A stretch of DNA of 64,000 bases from Helopsaltes ochotensis (taxonomy: Eukaryota; Chordata; Aves; Passeriformes; Locustellidae). The translations under genes and the position numbers were made by a program. This document shows, piece by piece, positions 61,772 through 64,000 of the stretch. The DNA lies in NCBI GenBank assembly GCA_013400155.1, contig VXBM01000995.1, positions 179,964 to 243,963 of the forward strand, given 5' to 3'. Positions within the stretch are counted from its first letter, which is position 1; each line of letters opens with the position of its first letter. The notes below the pieces were generated by a model, which was not told the DNA's origin, ran no database searches, and worked only from the letters and a program-made list of their open reading frames with translations.

Positions 61772-64000
61772 ATGCTAATGTTCAGGAAAGTTTTTCTGTT
61801 TAATTCTGATCAGAATTGAAGGGATGAATGCCCTTGGTATTGCAGTTTGGCTGAAGACAAGCACTTCTTACATTTTTTCTTTCAACGGTTGCACTCTAAA
61901 GCAGTTTCCATATTCTTTATCTGTTTTGATGCCTATTGTACAAGGAACAATTCTCTAATTCATACAAAATTTTGAGTAGAAGAGCATCTTTGGTCAAGAT
62001 CTCTTTACTAGATTTCAGGGTATGTTGGTACTGGATGACTCCACAAAAATGAAGGCAGGTTTAACTCTCAGTTTTTCCTTGCAGGCCACTCTAAAATTAC
62101 TGTCTTGACCTCTCAGTCATATCCTGTGCTCATGACGTACAATGAGATGATCTTCCCTTTCTGCAGCTTAAGAAATTTGACATGATGACAATTTGTGCTG
62201 AGTTAATTTGTAAACTAGGCTGGATGCACCCTCAGCAAGACATTCTTATTAGGAGCTACCTTGGACTCCTTGAACAAGACACCTGATGTACAAATATATT
62301 TCAATGATTTGCACTTATCACTTATTTAACAAAGCAGACATAACATGTGGTTTGGGTTTGGGTTTTGTGTTTTTTTTTGTGGGGTTTTTTTTGTTTAGTT
62401 TTGTTTTGGTTTTGGGTTTTTGGTTTTTTTTGTGGGGTTTTTTTGGGTTTTTTTTTGGTTTTGGTTTTGGTTTTTTTTTGCCTCATGAGTTGCTAAATTA
62501 CAGCCACTAATACTTGACTATATTACCTCATCTATCTGAAATCCTCATAATTTGTGTGAATGTGATTAAATAAATCCCTTACCCCTGAGGCTTTTGAATG
62601 AGTTTGTTTCATTTTGCTGACTGATAAGGGTTGTCATATTTAATCTAACATCAAAAGTGAGGAGACGAAAAGCAGAAGGAAAAACCCACAATTTTTTTTG
62701 AGATTGAATAGAAAATTTGTAAGTTACATGAGTACAAATAATTATGCCTCTTCACAGTTGTTGAGATAGAGATGTGTTTTATTCTTGGGGGATTTTGAGC
62801 AAACAGATGCCACACTGGGTGGATTGTTTCAATGGGTGGCCTGGTTCCATGGGAAGTACATGGCCTATAGGTAAAATTGCAGGGAACAAAAACATTAATT
62901 GATTCATTTTAATTACAGGATACATCTCTTTCACCATCTTGGCTGTGTTTAACAGTTATTTCTAAGCACTTTAAATCATGGAGCTAGACATATCTTTAAA
63001 AGGATGCAAAGAGAAACTAGGAATTTTCGCCTTTATATTCACAAAATTTTGTTCACTTCATTTCTTGCAGTCATCATTTTTAATTGTGGTTAGTGATGGA
63101 TGATCATAGGATAATAACTATTTAAAGTTAGATTCTCACATGAGGTCACTCTGCATTATTTTGTCATGACAGGGGATTTGAGTTTCCTGCCATTAAAACA
63201 ACTAAAGTGGAACTATCTTACCTCATCAGCTACACCAGGTCAGGGTATGTACGGTAATGTTTCTGAAAACAAAGCAAAATGCACAATCATAGGTAGCCAA
63301 GAGGTTTTTAGTCGAGAAGTACTGAGGTAGGTGATCCAGCTACCTGTTTATACTGCAGTAGCAAAACAGCATAATTTCAACAGAAGACTGGGAGTAGAGA
63401 TTTCTTATCTTGACTGGTGGCTCCTTGCTTTAATGTAATTAATTATTATTATTATGCTAGGACCTAGAAGCTTTTAAAAAAACAGTATCTCAAAATTTCT
63501 CTGAATTATTTGTTGAATTTAATAGTGAAAAACAAGACAGAATAAGCTCAACTGCAATAAACATCATGAACAGTGCAACAACAGCAGATGCCAGTAGTTC
63601 ATTGTGGGAAACATGTGGTGAGGTGACAAAAACTAATTAAAGGACTTGGATGAAGAGAAGGGGAAAAAAGTGAAAGAAAAGATAAAATAAGGAGAGGATA
63701 GAGCAGCAGTTGTAACTAAGGAGAAAAGGAAAGGAGAGCTGTGCCAAACTCGTCACTTTCTCACTACTTCTGAGGGGACTTGCACTTTTGCAGTTATCAC
63801 CCATAGATCTTTCCCCAAGGTGAGTTCTCCAAATCCAATGGTCCCCAAAATGTTGAGGGTTCTGGGGGAGCAAGCTGAACTTTGCCTTGACTGCTTCTCA
63901 TTCATTCTTTTTTCACCCTAATTTTTCTGCTGCTTCTTTTAATTTATCTAATCATGAGTCTCAGTTTCTCCAGGTGTTGAAACAGCATTAACATCTAAGA
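61772..64000. other. unique-looking non-coding DNA with a G/T tract
   Basis: No gene recognised. It holds the G/T tract at 62347-62480 and a short (ATT)n run near 63.44 kb. ORFs are short and unremarkable. Confidence 0.6.
62347..62480. repeat. G/T tract with repeated GGG/GGGG runs
   Basis: About 135 bases of only G and T apart from a single A. It begins with telomere-like GGGTTT units and continues with T4-T9 runs split by GG, GGG and GGGG. At least five runs of three or more G lie on one strand, so G-quadruplex folding is possible in principle. The Phe/Gly-rich 74-codon ORF over it is a repeat product. Confidence 0.9.

Noticed and set aside
1..64000. tRNA genes, rRNA, CRISPR arrays, bacterial-type operons or integrated viral coding genes
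   Set aside because: None seen by eye. The retroelement content shows a vertebrate nuclear genome. A tRNAscan or translated search would be decisive but could not be run.

Overview
The window reads as AT-rich intergenic (or deep intronic) DNA from a bird. The main evidence is a set of decayed CR1 LINE fragments with the avian 3' end and reverse-transcriptase tail, plus solo long terminal repeats (LTRs) whose internal text and termini match common avian endogenous retrovirus families. The species cannot be fixed from this window. The T/G-rich low-complexity tracts and LTR types fit a neoavian, possibly a passerine, but that is inference. I found no intact host protein-coding gene, no rRNA, no tRNA and no CRISPR-like array. 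The open reading frames of 60 to 143 codons look like chance ORFs or transposon shadows.

Layout. 0-8.8 kb is unique-looking DNA with one small ORF carrying a signal-peptide-like start. At 8.8-9.7 kb is a minus-strand CR1, and at 10.7-11.5 kb a minus-strand solo LTR (LTR-A). 11.5-26 kb is mostly unique, with a short CR1 tail at 18.5-18.7 kb. LTR-B, the clearest solo LTR, is at 26.0-26.6 kb. Two minus-strand CR1 copies lie close together at 30.3-31.4 kb. LTR-C (minus, about 1.4 kb, with a CpG-rich middle) is at 34.0-35.4 kb. 35.4-46 kb is mostly unique, with a long T/G tract, an A/C tract, a probable MIR piece and a perfect-stem hairpin.

46.2-50.8 kb is the densest part. One CR1 (CR1-A) runs straight into a second (CR1-B). 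CR1-B is split by a full-length solo LTR (LTR-D), and a CpG-rich block follows that I read as a probable fifth LTR (LTR-E). 50.8-61.4 kb is unique-looking apart from microsatellites and a 25-base N gap inside a T/G repeat. A last CR1 fragment lies at 61.4-61.8 kb and a striking G/T tract with repeated GGG runs at 62.3-62.5 kb.

There is no operon or pathway to describe. The window records successive retrotransposon insertions, all now dead: no retroviral internal coding region is seen and every CR1 is 5'-truncated and interrupted. I did not find a convincing new biological system. The observations most worth checking are the LTR-in-CR1 nest, the CpG-rich block at 50.2-50.6 kb, the ambiguous ends of LTR-C, the recurring T/G tracts and two hairpins.
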